From assembly GCA_029379385.1 (NCBI GenBank), contig CM055607.1, positions 17,732,001 to 17,796,000 on the forward strand: a stretch of 64,000 bases of DNA, given 5' to 3'. This DNA comes from Quillaja saponaria. Lineage: Eukaryota; Streptophyta; Magnoliopsida; Fabales; Quillajaceae. Shown here piece by piece: positions 37,604 through 51,249 of the stretch (position 1 is the first letter of the stretch; each line of letters starts with the position of its first letter). The notes beneath the pieces were generated by a model. The model was not told the origin of the DNA. It did not search any database and saw only the letters and a program-made list of their open reading frames with translations. A program made the position numbers and the translations under genes.

Positions 37604-38894
37604 TGTTCAAGAATCATAAATATACCTTTAATATATTCGGTAAAAAGGTTTAGGAGAAATTAATGTATGAGTTAGATGTTAACGGTGTAATTAGGTACAA
37701 TTAAGAAATTTATAAATTTAATTATAAATAATACAAAATTTTATGATTGTCAGACCTAGATTGTATCGAGGATACTTCGACATCGTTGCAGTATAGACGA
37801 AACAACGAGTCTCGTTCTTGAACTTAGTGAGTGAATTACATGCACTTTGGTTGCCAGATAATTATGTGAAATAAATTATATGAATTTGAATAATTGATTG
37901 ATGTTTGTTATTTGATATTGGTTGTGGTTGATAAGGGCCAACAAAAATGAGATTTTTCTGAGAAATGATTTTTATTTCTGAAATTGAAATCCAGGTGCAC
38001 CTAGGATCTTTTGAAACATTCTGATTCTGATAAATGTTTTAAAAGTAGAGTACTCAGCCACAGTGTGATGGATTATGTACTGAGATTAATTTGTTGTGCA
38101 GGCGCGTATATGCCTGATAGGGGGTGATATTGTTGTGCGGGGTTGAGATACTCGTTAGCCCTTTACTTGCTTTGTAATGCTTTGATTATTTTGTTTGGAA
38201 TTGTGAACTTCTGATATTTGAACTAATTTATATTTGTTGTGAAACATTTGAATCATGGTTTTATGAGAACTACAAGTATGCATGAGTACTATTGAATTAA
38301 GACATGAATATTAGTACTTGAAATTAAATGATAATATATGTGCTTTGATTGATGCTGGTACCCTCAGGGTATGTTATTTGCTCACTGAGTCCGTGGGACT
38401 CATCCTTCTTTGTTGATATATTTTTTTTAGTAGCAAGACTTCATCATATAGCATTGATGAGCTTGTGACTTGCTGATAAAGTACAACAAGGTATTTTTCA
38501 GAATCTCATACTTGTAGCTAAATGATGAAAGTTTGCAGTCACAATTAAGGTGTTTGGTTCTATGAATTGTTTGTGCAGAAGTCAATTTGATATAGTTTAT
38601 GGTATTCATGGAGTGTAGCTCCTTAGTTATGTTATCTTTGTTGTCATTTAATTGAAGGTAATCAAGAATTTATATGTTGGTATTTTGGACATGTTTCACA
38701 TTGCTGGGAACTTTTGTCGAAATTTTCAGTAAATTGTTATTTGTGTTAGTAAACAAACTTTTACAGTTAACTTTTGTTTTAGTAAATTTATTTTTAGTCA
38801 GGAGTTGTATTAGTTTCTTTGTTTTGAAGTCAGGGTTACGGAAGTTTGGTTATCCAATCCTCCGGCCAGTTATGCCTCTGTGAAAGGTGTGACA
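36056..38894 (+). repeat. plus-strand LTR, start not resolved
   Basis: Ends GAAAGGTGTGACA at 38894 after the GGTTACGGAAG..GGCCAGTTATGCC block. It contains the stem-loop at 38048-38153 and twin hairpins at about 38354-38402. The GC-richer block is at 36470-36860. The expected TGTTATAACC start is missing, as the sequence after 36055 is a TA tract. It belongs to the short class without the 5990-6780-type module. Confidence 0.7.
36294..36365 (+). repeat. 7-bp minisatellite (ACATGAA)n
   Basis: Ten units, the first three ACTTGAA and the later ones mostly ACATGAA, within the LTR starting region. Confidence 0.9.
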
Positions 38895-39149
38895 ATATAT
38901 ATATACACACAGACTGCTTTATTATGTTTATCCATTTGTTTCCTTTATCACTAAAATTACATGAGATCAAATCAAAATTTCAAATTTTAATTTAATTATA
39001 CACACTTATATAATTTATTTATTTCAAATACTTGCATTCGCAAAATTGTTCAATTACACTGTTTCTTATTTACTTTGTTTATTTATAACTAGAATTTACA
39101 CATTAAGTCTAAAGCTTGACTTTACTTTATCGGGTTGTAAAAGTTATGA
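38895..39149 (-). repeat. minus-strand long-LTR terminal fragment
   Basis: Ends TCGGGTTGTAAAAGTTATGAGA, matching the minus-strand LTR edge seen at 14220-14284 (TTTACACATTAAGTCTAAAGC block). Its left side is replaced by the plus-strand LTR. Confidence 0.55.
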
Positions 39150-40445
39150 GAGTAAATTTAAGTCTTGATGGTTAATTGCTATTAAAAAATTTGAATAAAA
39201 AGTTCATAACAAGAGCAAAGGGTTGGTTGATGTGTTGAACTAAGGAGTTAATGGAAGTGAGTAATGGTATGAACAAAGGAGAGTTAAGTGGTTTTTGAAG
39301 GGGTGCAAGAGGCAGATTTCATGGGTGAAAGAAATTCAGTATTTCGAGTGTCTTCAAGGCTGAATTAAATTAAGAGTTCAAAGGTAAAATGTAGCTTAGG
39401 ATCTTGAGATGATGTCTACAAAATTTCGTAGCCTGGTTCCAAGTATATTTGTCGGTAAATCTTTTGGATTGTAACTAGGTCAATGCAGGATTGTTAGTGC
39501 ACTTAAGTCAGTCTGGGAGTTTTTGTTGGGGGTTAGGTTCGAAATTAGCTTAGGACCTCTTAATGAAATTTTTTTCTAACATCTTGAAACACTGGACTAG
39601 AGAGTTTCGTAGCTTAATTCCCAAGTATGAAAATTCTATGAACATCTGAATCTAAGGTTGGCAATCAAGAATTTTTGAGTGCTTTGTTTTTGTTTATGTG
39701 AAGAATCAAGTGAGTTCTAGGCTGATTTTAGGAAATTTCTAAATAAAAAAGCTAGATAATTTGCTAAAGTTAATGTTTCAATTTGGTTTATTAAATTTAA
39801 TTATGTAACTAAGAATAAACATATATTCAAGGGGGCTGTGAAATGCCTAAAAAGAATAAAGTTTAAATAATTAACTGTACTAATATTCACATCCAAATAA
39901 TGCATTTGATACTTGTATAGAAAGATATACTTGTCTATTAATAAATCCAATAAACAAAATTGGATTTCCTTTTTCCTAGAGAAAGTTATGTTCAATTAAC
40001 TAAGTTAAGGTTAGAGTTGTCAAAATCCTGTGTTTTACAGAATTTAATATAACTTCAAAGAATAAACTATATTGATATACAAATTTAAAAATTACAAATG
40101 ATATACCATTATAAAGCTACATGTATCTAGTATTTAATAAATTTTACGAAATCGAATTTGGAATTTTCTAGAGGAAGATATAACTGTTAAAGTAAACATT
40201 GGTCCAAACCTCAAGTTTGAACAGTTTCAACATCGTTAACCCTCTCGTGTTTTCTAACTTTTCTAATAGTTTATTATTAATTATTACAGGAAGTAAACTT
40301 TTAGAGTGAACGTTAGTCTTAGAAAAGCTAGTTTTATTCTTTAGTTGGGTCATGAGTCAAGTTTGTTATTTTGTTTCGAAGTCAGGGTTATAGTGGATTG
40401 TTACTCAATCCTCCGGCTAGTCATGCCTTCATGAAGGGTGTGACA
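39150..40445 (+). repeat. element A 5' LTR, partial
   Basis: Carries the GGCAGATTTCATGGGTG, GTTATGTTCAATTAACTAAG (about 39984) and AACAGTTTCAACATC blocks, then jumps to the ATTATTACAGGAAGTAAACT block and ends AAGGGTGTGACA at 40445. The stem-loop and twin hairpins are absent through deletion. Confidence 0.75.
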
Positions 40446-40448
40446 AGT

Positions 40449-40460
40449 TGGTATCAGAGC
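40449..40460 (+). other. primer-binding site of element A
   Basis: TGGTATCAGAGC, three bases after the LTR end; matches initiator tRNA-Met. Confidence 0.95.
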
Positions 40461-43166
40461 ATGGTTTAGAGGTCCGTGACTGCAAATGTGGGATGTTGTT
40501 GCTTTGTTTGCGTACGTTACCGAGGGTGTATGTAAGCTTAGTGATACGTTCTAATTCATCCTGAAGCTTCAAGTTGTGATCCTCTAATGTACCATTCTTG
40601 ACTTTATATAATAGGTATGCCTTAAATTCATTTGTGTTTGCTTAGACACGATAACGTATGGTTGTCGTGCTATGAGTCAAGTAAGATAATGAAATATCGG
40701 CTTTAATCAGGAATTAACCAGTCTTTAGGTGTCTTTGACATAAAATTCAGATTGTAGAAGAATACGGGTGACTTAGTTGAAATCTTAATTTAGTATAGTA
40801 GCCTCCGCAAGAGGCAAACCCTCCAGCTTAGTTCAATAAACTAACCAACCATTTGTGATATTAATATACTAAGGGTTTCATATAATAATAGAGAGCAAAG
40901 GAGATAAGAGACCTATTTGACATAGACTATATGAATTTTCGAAGAACCCACCTTAAACCTATATTTTATCATAGAAAAATGAACCATGAAATGCACATAC
41001 AGGCGTAGTTTATTCACTTCCTTCTAAGAGATATAAAATATTCTTTCCAAGAGATATAAAAAAAAAATAATTTCCTTTTTCCAATGTTAAGTTTGTAAAC
41101 TAATCTCGATACTAAATATCAAGGCCTAAAGTCAACACACTCATTGACTAAAATAATATTGTTTTAATTATCTTAAGTCTGTGTGCGATAACTCTCAACC
41201 ATAATTTATATGCACTCATTACTAAACTGATAAGGTGAAGCATTTGAATAATTGTTATTATGTGGTTTCAGGGGAATGCAACCGCCTTGCTTCTCAAATG
41301 TAAACCTGCCTAACATTCATTTTTCCTTAAAGAAGTTGATTAGTTGTGTGGGACTCTTGGGTTTAATTTTGTTTGGACAAAGGATTTAGTTAGTTGTTAG
41401 TTACATAATGTGGTGGATGAGTGGAAGTAGGTGTGTGGTTTTAGGATGTGACCTTATGCGGATAGGGGAGTTAGTTAATTATTAATTATATAATATAGCC
41501 TAGGAATATATAAAGTATAGTTCAGTGGTGAGTTAAACTGAATCCGCTCAGTGGGTTAGAAGTAAACAAAGTCTTTACTAAACTTCTTGATTTGTTTTGG
41601 TTTTGTAAGGATTAACAACAGATGAATTTTTCCTTTCCCTAATATTACTAATTTATTAATCAATTATAAAGACTCAAACTCTTTCTTTTACACTTGAAAT
41701 ACCATTACGGAAGGAGTAACATCTCGAAAACTATTTCTATAACCAATGAAGTATAACGAGATTTTAGTCATATCTTTTGAATTCATTAAGGTTTCATTAA
41801 CTTTCATAAATCGTGAGAATAAGAAGTAAGAAGTAATATACGAAATATTTGTGTGGTGTTGCAAATAGTTGAAGGAGAAACAAGTTTTTTACTAAATTCT
41901 TTAAGTATTAATTGCGTTAAGATGAGTTTAGTTTGGAAATTTTTTTAGGTGAATGTGTATGTTTTGATACTTAATAAAAAGCTAAATCTAAGAGGCATAG
42001 AATTTGTATAGGGATTTGAAACTTTCTATTAAGTTCAAGTATTCTTGTTTAATTTAGTTTATGTTAGCCAAATCAATTTTACCAACACCTATTATACTAA
42101 GTATTATCCGAAGAGGAAATTTGTCAGTAGTATCGATTATTTACTAGTAGAGTGTTATAACAATGAATTTTTTTTTTAATTAGATTAATTAATAACAATA
42201 GGTATGTTGAGAGGTAGTAATAAATAAAATGAGCATAAAAGACATTGAATCAATGAATATTGTGAATTAGAGTAAATAAGATTCAATATATGTATATAGA
42301 TGATTTTATATGTACAATCAGAACATATATAGATCGTAAACTTAACTAGTTGTTATAATCGGATATCAAACTATGAAATTAGAATAATACGATGTAAGTC
42401 TCAATTTAGGATAAGGAAAGATAAAATAAATTAATGTTAAACCTAGTTGGATATAAAATGTACACATACAAGAAATATAAAGTTGACTTCGATTTTGATA
42501 TTCGTTTCAAATAATTTTAGTGATAAAGGAAGCGATGTCCTTCCTAATGGAATAACCAAATCTCGATGATATAGTTGGTATTCTCTTTTCTTTTCTTAAT
42601 TAAAAGGATAATTAGAAAATAAAATAATAAATAATAAACCTATTAAAGATTGGTATAATGTAATTCAACATTTTGTTCCTTTAGCTGTATCGTTGAATAA
42701 ATGGTATTACTAATGTCAATTAATTTCGTTCCAGTAAATGATATGTATCACTAGCCTGTGTATAGCCAATTGTTATATGAGAAACATGATATGATCTTGA
42801 ATTTTGACATAATAATAAAATATTAAGTTTAGAGTTTTAAAAGAAGTAGATTAACACTTCTTGAAACTTAATTTCAACTATCTAATTTAGACAGTTAATT
42901 TAATCAGATTTATTTAATTTATGTTAGCGTATAATTGTATAAGCAAAGTTTCATGTATTATGAGTCAATGAAGTAAAATTGGACAAGAAATCTAATGTCT
43001 GAGAATAATTAGTAACAAGTATAAATAGACAAGTCCATAAATCTTTTAGTAAATTTTTTTTAGTAATACTATAAGAAACAAGAAACCAAGTGGTGAAGAA
43101 TTAAATAATCTATCTATATCCTTTGTTGTTGAAATTTGGGACCAATTTCTTTTAAGGGGGGAAGAC
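40461..43166 (+). other. element A interior and purine tract
   Basis: Non-coding. The first ~190 bases after the primer site are conserved with elements B and D. It ends in TTTAAGGGGGGAAGAC (43151-43166), the polypurine tract that primes plus-strand synthesis, immediately before the 3' LTR. Confidence 0.8.
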
Positions 43167-43441
43167 TTTTATAACCCAATAATTTAATGTACGTTATAGA
43201 ATATTTATATGTTGTTATGAACCTCACAACCCGGTGACGTAATAATCGAGTTTTAGAGATGATGTGGAAAATTTTAGTTATAAAATGACAAACACATAAA
43301 TAAATTAAGTAACAATGCAATTAAATATCCTATAATCTAACAACTTAATATATGTTTGGGAATATGCTATGTAAATCGTCGTGGCGGATTAAATAATCAT
43401 TTTTTCATAAGTGAACTAAAATAAAAGATTGTTTGAATCTA

Positions 43442-43481
<40 letters not shown>

Positions 43482-46400
43482 TATGTAAATTAATTAATTT
43501 TTCTTTCTAATTGAGCAAGTTATAACTTGTAGCTAATTGTAAATTTACTATCTATGAATAGAACAAATGTGTAATAAATTTAAATATTTAAAATATAAGT
43601 TTGTATATATATATATACTTACAACCAAGATTAAATTTGAGTTTTAATTTTAAAAACCATTTACTTTGACCTCATTGATCGAGTTTAGTTTTATTTATTT
43701 ATTTATTTTGCAAAAAGTGTAAATTTTAATAGTAAACAAGGTAGAAGTGTAATTAAAGGTATAATCAATATTTTAGTGTACATTTTAGAAGGTTCGTACG
43801 TAACTTGAGTAAATAGATGGATAAAATAATACTTGTGTGTATTATACGTATATATATGTGTGATTACGAAATTAATTCTTATTATATCTTTAGTGGACAT
43901 AAGAAGTTGAAAATTTACGTATATAAATTTTATTGAGGGATGTCAAGTGTGTAGATAAAAGAGTAAACTAGAAAATATATATATATATATATGTATATAT
44001 ATAAATAAATATAAGTATATATATACCAATATGTAATATGGACCACACAATAAAATTTTTGACTCTTTGACTTTGTATTTCATCTTATTTTATTCTATTT
44101 TGGTTTTTTTTTTCCTTGCCTTATCTTGCTTGGCCGATTATGGCTTCCTCATTTTTTGGTCTCCACCGCCTCTGTTCTTGTTGACTCCCCCGTTTCTGTC
44201 TTTATAATTTCCTTGCTGGCCGAAAGTTCTAGCCCTCACTTCTTGCTTATGCAACTTCATTCCTCCTTGCTTGTGGCCATGTATATGTGTGTGTGAGCCA
44301 ACTGCAGCCAAGATCAGTCCATAACAGCTCTGTTTTAGCACTCCACCTCTTTCTCTCATCTCTTGGCTACCCTTTTACCATTGAGTTCTTGTTTTAGTAA
44401 CTGTAGCAGCAACTTAGCCGAGAGACTTACTTGCTACCAGCAGCAACTGTGTGACAACAGCAGCTTCCTCCTTGCCATGCAACTTTGTCCAACCTCCGTT
44501 CCTGGCCATCCACTTGGTGGTTGAGATAGGAGGGTTCTTGAGGCGGTGGTGGCTAGGAGCACCCTTGCTGCAAGCTGATTTTCTTCAAGCAGCAGTAGCT
44601 TCTTTGTCTTTTGGTGGTAGTTTTTCTAGCTTAGAATCCTAAATCTTTTAATGTTTGTGATTGTTTGATAACTTAGGCTTAGGGATTAAGGAAATGTTCG
44701 ATGAAAATTTAGGAACAAAGGGTGAAAGTTGGCATCTAAGTGGTTAGAGGAAAGGAGGACCCTGAATTTACTTGAATTGATGTTGGAATGCTATAATTCA
44801 AACTCTTGATTAATTTGTAAATAACTAAACCAACTTTAAATTTAGTATTTGAAATATGAGTAATGTTGAAATTATGGATTAGTGTTAATTTTCTCAGTAT
44901 GTAAATATATAGATATACATACATATTAAGTGAAATAATTTATGCACCCAAGATATTTGATAAAATGTCTACAAGAAAATTTATTTGAGTATAATGAATA
45001 GAATTTGGCAGATTTTGTGGGTGAAATAAATTCATTAATTTTAAGGTCTTCGGGGCTGAATTAAATTAAGAGTTAAAAAGATAAAATGTAGCTTATAGTC
45101 TTAAAATATTGTCTGCAAAATTTTGTAGCTTGGTTCCAAATTTGTTGTGAGTTATAGCTGTTAGACTCTGGCTAGGTCAGACAGGATTCGTAGTGCTCTA
45201 TTTTTGCTTTATGTATGAAATTGAGTGGGTTCATGACAGATTTTAGAAAAAGTTTCTAAATAATAAAGATAGATATACTTGTTTATTAATAAACCCAATA
45301 AACAGAATCAGATTTTGTTTTTTCTAGAGAAAGTTATGTTCAATTAACTAAGGTATGGTCAAAGTTGTCATAAATCCTGCGTGTTACAGACTTTGATGCA
45401 ATTTCAAACAATAAACTGTATTGATATACAAATCTAAAAATTACAAATGATATATCATTATAAATATACATGTATCTAGTATTTTAAAAATTTTATGAAA
45501 CTGGATTTGAAAGTTCCTAGAAAAAGATATGACCATTAAAGTGGATACTGGTTCAAACCTCAAGTTTGGACAGTTTCAACATTTCTAATTCACTAAGTAC
45601 TTTCTATCTTTTCTAATGGTTCCTCCTACCCTATGCCTTGTTAAGATATTTAAAATGTCTCTTCATTATTAACCCTATCATATAAAATCCTGTTCATATT
45701 AATTGGCATGTAATAGCATAATGGAAAACTTTTATAAAGAAACCTATACAAGATGAGATACAAGTGTCACACCCCTCATGGAGGCATGACTGGCCGGAAG
45801 AATGGTACCAAACCTCTGTAACCCTTACTCAAATAAAGGAACGACCATGACTCTTGACTCACCAATAAACAAAACCAAAAAATTATAAAGACAAAAGTTA
45901 ACATTAAAAGTTTGTTGATTACAACAAATCACAACTTACTTAAAATTTTGGCAAAGGTCCCTTACAATATGGAACATGCCTTAAAATACAATCCTAGGAA
46001 CTCTTTTTATTACTCAACACGATACAAAGGCAATAAAGAGCTCTGCTCCGTTCATATCGATCAATAAAACAAGTACTAGAATATTACATCATGCCACATT
46101 TGACACCTACAGTTCTAATGTGATTGTAAACTTTCATCATTGACTCCAAGTATGAGATTCCGAGGCATACCTTGTTGTCAAATCCTTAGCAAAATCTTGT
46201 ATTAATGGTTAACTTCTTTTGAGGTCCTGCTACTAAAAAATATAACCACGGGAAAAGGGTGAGTCCTATGGACTCTGTGAGTGAAAAATCGTACCCAAAG
46301 GGTAATATCATCACACAACACAAGTATATAACATATGTAATAACATCGCGTAATGATTCATATCTTAATTCACATTGCACGTATACATTGTAACAGTCAT

Positions 46401-49400
46401 AAATTCACAATTTACATGATACACAGATTACAAATTTATCATAGCAATGATATCAAACAAAGGGCCAACGAGTAACCCAGCCCCGCACAGTATTATCACC
46501 CCCTGCTGGGCATTTACGCATCCGCACACCAAATTAATCTCCGTACATAATCCATCCCACCGGGGCTGAGCACTCAATTTAAAAAAAAAAACATTAATTA
46601 GAATCAAAATTTCTCATAATTTTAAATCATGGTATCCTAGGTGCACCTGGACTTTTAATTTTGGAGATAAAAATCGTTTTTTATAAAAATCTCATTTTGT
46701 TGGCCCTTATCAATCACAACCAGTGTCAAACAAAGCAACTAATATCAAACAATCATAATTCAAATAAATTACTGAAATACTCTACTTATTTACTTTCCAT
46801 ATATCACATATATTCAAATAAACATATAATTACACATACTAATCTAGCCCCTAAAGATAGCAATTAACCACTCACCGTATTATGAATTACATTCCTCGCT
46901 CAATCCTCGAATCCATGCGTCGTTGGCTCAACAATACATTCCTGGGCTGAAAGTCATATTTTCAAATGTTACTTATTTTATAAACCTCATAGTTATGCTC
47001 CTTTACTCACTTAAATTTAAATATTTACTCTCATACCTTCATTGAAACCCTATGCCTTTTAGACATTCTACCAATGCCTTGAGACAACTTAAATTCTGAT
47101 TCATGTATGTATATATATAGATATATATATATATATTATACATGCATTAACCAAGAAGTTAACACTTATTTTCTTAATTCCACTTTACTCATCTTATAAC
47201 AGTTCAAATTAAGTTATTTGCTTAAAATTAATTAAGAGCATGAGTAATGAATTCCCAATATTCATCAACTAAGTTCCAGGATTTTTTCTTTTTCTTAACT
47301 ATTTGCCCAACCGTGTCTCATAATAAGTTCTTAAACTTTTATTTAGTTTAAGTTAACAACTAACTCCCAAGGATCAAATATTTATTTTGCAAGCATCTTA
47401 ATTCCATTTTTATTCATTTTAATCAACTAACCTAAATTCCTATGATCCACAATACCAATAATTCCAATATTAACCTCCCTAGTGCATTAATTATTAGGTT
47501 CTACATTAACTTAATTAATTATTCATATCTTTCAACCAGTTATTTATTTATTTAATTTTTTTTTATATATTATTAAAAAAAACATCTAAACATTTTACTT
47601 ATAGTCTGATTTTCAAACCAGAATCATAATTCATACGTCATCGCTTAATTAAGTTGAAATTAGAATTATACATGTGTCTTAAGATAAGAAATTATCTCTG
47701 GACTACCTTTTTGCATGTTAACAATTTATGAAACTAAGATTTTGTCTAAACAAATATAATAACTATTAAATTTTACACGAGAACTATCCAAAACTCCTTT
47801 TTAATACCATCTTAGAAACTGTATATCTTGGTCCCTGGATACTTTTTAGGACTTGTCAAAATTGGTAGGCATTTAAGGTTTCTAAAATGGAATGTCTTGA
47901 AGTACAAATTAGTACCCTGAATAGCCTAGAGGAGGCCTACGCCTGTGCAACTGGGAAATGAACTTATAAAACTTTGTTTTCTTTGATTATAGATAACTAA
48001 TTATTAAGGAGCTAATAGATACAATCATAAATTCATTATCAGAGTGATTAGAGAAGTGGACACTTGAGAATCTTGAAGCAATCAAGTAGATATAGTTATT
48101 TTGAGCTATGGACAACCGGGACTAGAAGTTAAAATCTGAACTAGGCTATTTTTTTTTTTCATTGTACTAGAGTTACACTTTGTAAGGCTTACTGGGGTCC
48201 TTAGTAATTCTCTGATTTTAATGTCTTTTCTTTATCAAATTGTTAGCATGTTTCTTTCCTATAATGGGTCTCAGAAATTGAAACTAAATTGAAGCTTGAG
48301 TCACAGCAATAGAAAGTAGAAATTAAGGGAAAAAGAAATCATACCTTGAGAGCTAAATGAAAAGCAACACTTGCAGCCAAAGCTTTTGAAACACAAAGGG
48401 TCATTAGGTAGAGAGACTATGCACTCGGCATAGAAAAACTAGGATTAGAGAAGCTTCAAGGTTATGGGTATTTGATAGATACACATAATCAGAATTACAT
48501 ACAACAAGATAGAACTGGAAGTGGTTTTTGCCTTCAAAACAAGGAGGTTGGCTGCTAGTATAACTTGATCTCCTACATGGTTAAGCAAGAAAAGTAGCGG
48601 CAAAAGAAAATAAAGAGGGAAAAAGTGCAGAACAAGGGGTAGCTTTTGCCAGTTGGAGGTAAGAGGGCAAACAAAGCAAGATACAGCTAAAGGAAAGGAA
48701 GGAGGCTTTGCTGCAAGAAGGAATTAAAGAACGACAGAACAAATGGAAGCCAAAAGCAAAACAAGAACAAGGCTTTCCCAAAAATGAAGACTCGGTTAAT
48801 AGAAGAATAGAAGAAAATTGAGAGGCGGTGGAGTGAAGCTTCTCCACTCTTCGGTCAACAAGAAGATAAAGCAAGGAGGAGAGATGAAAAAAAATCTATC
48901 AAGTAAGGGTCAAAAGTTTTATTTGTGGTGTAAATAATTCCTAAAATTATACTTGTATACACACACATATATATATTTATTCCATTTTATTTACTTTGTA
49001 CATACTAGATTTCACACCTAACAAAAAATGTATATAGGACAAGATCTAAAAGGATTAAAGTCAAAGTCAATCAAATTTCTAGTGTATGATTATTCTTATT
49101 TTATACATGTATATATATATACTAATATTTATTCACTTTAAATTTAATTTGCATAAACTTTTATTTACCCATTCACATAGGTTACGTACAAACATTCTAA
49201 AATATATATTTAACTACCAAGGTATCACAGTTAATCTTGTTGCACCTAAAAATATAATTATTTGTACACTTGTTGTACAATTTTATTTTATTTTCTTTAT
49301 TTAGTTTTTAAAATTATCTAATTAACTAATTACATAATGAAAATTAATTCTTGCATTATTCCTATATGTATACAAGTATTTAATTTTGTAAATTTTAATT

Positions 49401-50734
49401 TTTATAAAAACTTGGTCACCTAGTCACCAAAATTTTTTATACAAACATTGTAGAATGTACGTTAAAATATCGGGTTATAATAGCTTGACTTTATGTTATC
49501 AGGTTGTGAAGGTTATAACAACAAGCTTAGTAACTAAAAGATTATAACAATAACTTTTATGAACTAAATATTATTTGGGTATATGAATTTCAGTTCCAGA
49601 TGCTAAGGTGGAACTGATGAGATGCGTGGAGTGACGAATGTAATCGGTTATGGGTAAGTGGTTAATTGTTGCTCTTAGGGCTAGATTATTATATGTAATT
49701 GTATGTGTATTTAAATAAATGTGCAAGTGCAATGCTTTAGTAAGTTAATTGAATCATGCTTATTTGAAATTGTTTGTGGTTGATAAAAGCCAACAAAATG
49801 AGATTTTTCTAAGAAATGTTTTTTATTCTGAAATTTAAAAATCTAGGTGCACCTCGGATGTTATGATTTAAAATCATAAGAAAATTCTGATTTTGATAAA
49901 TATTTTTTTTTAAATTGAGTACTTAGCCCGGTGGGATGGATTGTGTACAGAGATCAATTTGTTGTGTTGGCGCATAAATGCCCGGTATGGGGTGATAATG
50001 TTATGCGAGACTGGGTCACTCGTTGGCCCTTTGATTGCTTTGCGTGATATTGTTGGGCTGACTTAAATTGTGATCCTGTGTGTCATATGAATTATGAATT
50101 TGTGAGACTTACAATGTGTACATGTAATGTGAAATGTTATATGAATCATGTTACATGATGTTAATATATATATTATATGTTTGTGTTGAGTGATGCTAGT
50201 ACCATTTAGGTACGATTTTCCACTCACAGAGTCCATAGGACTCACTCCTCTCCTAAGATTATTTTTTTTAGTAACAAAAGTTCCTTACATGGCATTGCCA
50301 AGCTTATGACTTGCCGCTTGATTACGGCAAGGTAATATCAGAATCTCAAACTTAAAGTTAAAGGACGAAAGATTGCAATCACACTAGAACTATAGGGGTG
50401 TTTAATTTCGAATGATGTAAGTGTCTAGTTATTTGTCTTAGTTATGATGTGGTTGGAGCGGAGCTCCTTGTTATTTTTACGTTATTGTTGTGTGAAATCA
50501 TAAGTCTATGTATTTATATTTTGAGTCATGTTCTGTATTGCAGGGAACCTCTGCCAAATTTTTCAATAACTTGTTAATTATTACAGGAAGTAAACTTTTA
50601 CAGTGAAGTTCGGTTTTAGAAAAGCTAGTTTTATGGGTCATGAGTCAGGTTTGTTGTTTTGTTTCGAAATTAGGGTTACTGTGGATTGGTTATCTAATCC
50701 TTCGGCCAGTCATGCCTTCGTGAGGGATGTTACA
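43167..50734 (+). repeat. element A 3' LTR, split by a nested solo LTR
   Basis: Starts TTTTATAACCC at about 43167 and ends GAGGGATGTTACA at 50734, with 45765-49520 nested. Net length is about 3.8 kb. A second LTR-start-like motif (TATAATCAATATTTTAGTG) lies about 590 bases inside. It contains the GC-richer block 44100-44640, the long-class module (GTTATGTTCAATTAACTAAG near 45333) and the stem-loop at 49917-50020. Confidence 0.8.
45765..49520 (-). mobile_element. solo LTR, 3756 bp, TSD ACAAG
   Basis: TGTCACACCC at 45765 to GGTTATAACA at 49520, flanked by ACAAG at 45760-45764 and 49521-49525. Removing it restores GATGAGATACAAG..TTAGTAACTAAAAG, continuous at 6730-6755 in another LTR. The stem-loop is at 46470-46574 and a GC-richer block at about 48340-48900. 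The 97-codon minus-strand frame at 48581-48874 falls in this block and is not conserved. Confidence 0.92.
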
Positions 50735-51249
50735 CAACGGAAGCAAAGCATAGAAGCAAAAGTCGGCTAAGAAAGAAAATATGAGGGAAATAAAAAGAAA
50801 AGAAAGAGATAAGGTTAATGGGTCAACTACTTTAATAAAAATTGTAGTATATATCTTGGTACTCACATAAAGTTGTGGTCTATAATTAATCTTAATTATA
50901 TCCAAATATATATATAAATGTTTTCAAGTCCACTTTTATTCACACACTTGTTTCAATTATCAACAAAATTACACAAGTTAAGTTTAAGTTCCAAGTCAAC
51001 CAAGTTTTAAATTATACATATATATATTTTATGTACACCCATACGTATACTATTTATTTACATCATATACTTGCATTTAAATTTATAATCAAGAGTTACA
51101 TTAAATTATTCAAATTTCATGTTTCAATATCGGGTTATATAATATTTAATTGTATTATTATTTATTTAATTTGTTTATTTTTCTAACGAAAATTTACATA
51201 TTACATTTAAAACTTGATTTTACGATATCAAGTTCTAAGGGTTATGACA
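50735..51249 (-). repeat. minus-strand long-LTR terminal fragment
   Basis: CAACGGAAGCAAAGC onward is nearly identical to 13765-14284, the edge of the element B 3' LTR, and ends GGTTATGACA at 51249. The rest of this LTR is not adjacent, so it is probably a host LTR cut by element A. Confidence 0.75.

Larger units (their letters stand above)
39150..50734 (+). mobile_element. element A: non-coding long-LTR retrotransposon, plus strand
   Basis: The 5' LTR is visible from about 39150 to 40445, followed by the primer-binding site at 40449-40460, a 2.7-kb interior and a purine tract at 43151-43166. The 3' LTR is 43167-50734, itself interrupted by a minus-strand solo LTR. No frame above about 70 codons carries retroviral motifs. 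The 5' LTR is shortened: its start is missing and the segment matching 6560-7780 of the solo LTR at 3758-7930 is deleted. No target duplication was identified because the left edge is lost. Confidence 0.82.

Noticed and set aside
48581..48874. 97-codon minus-strand frame with signal-peptide-like hydrophobicity
   Set aside because: Ser/Leu/Phe-rich translation of an AG-rich LTR block; not conserved between copies.
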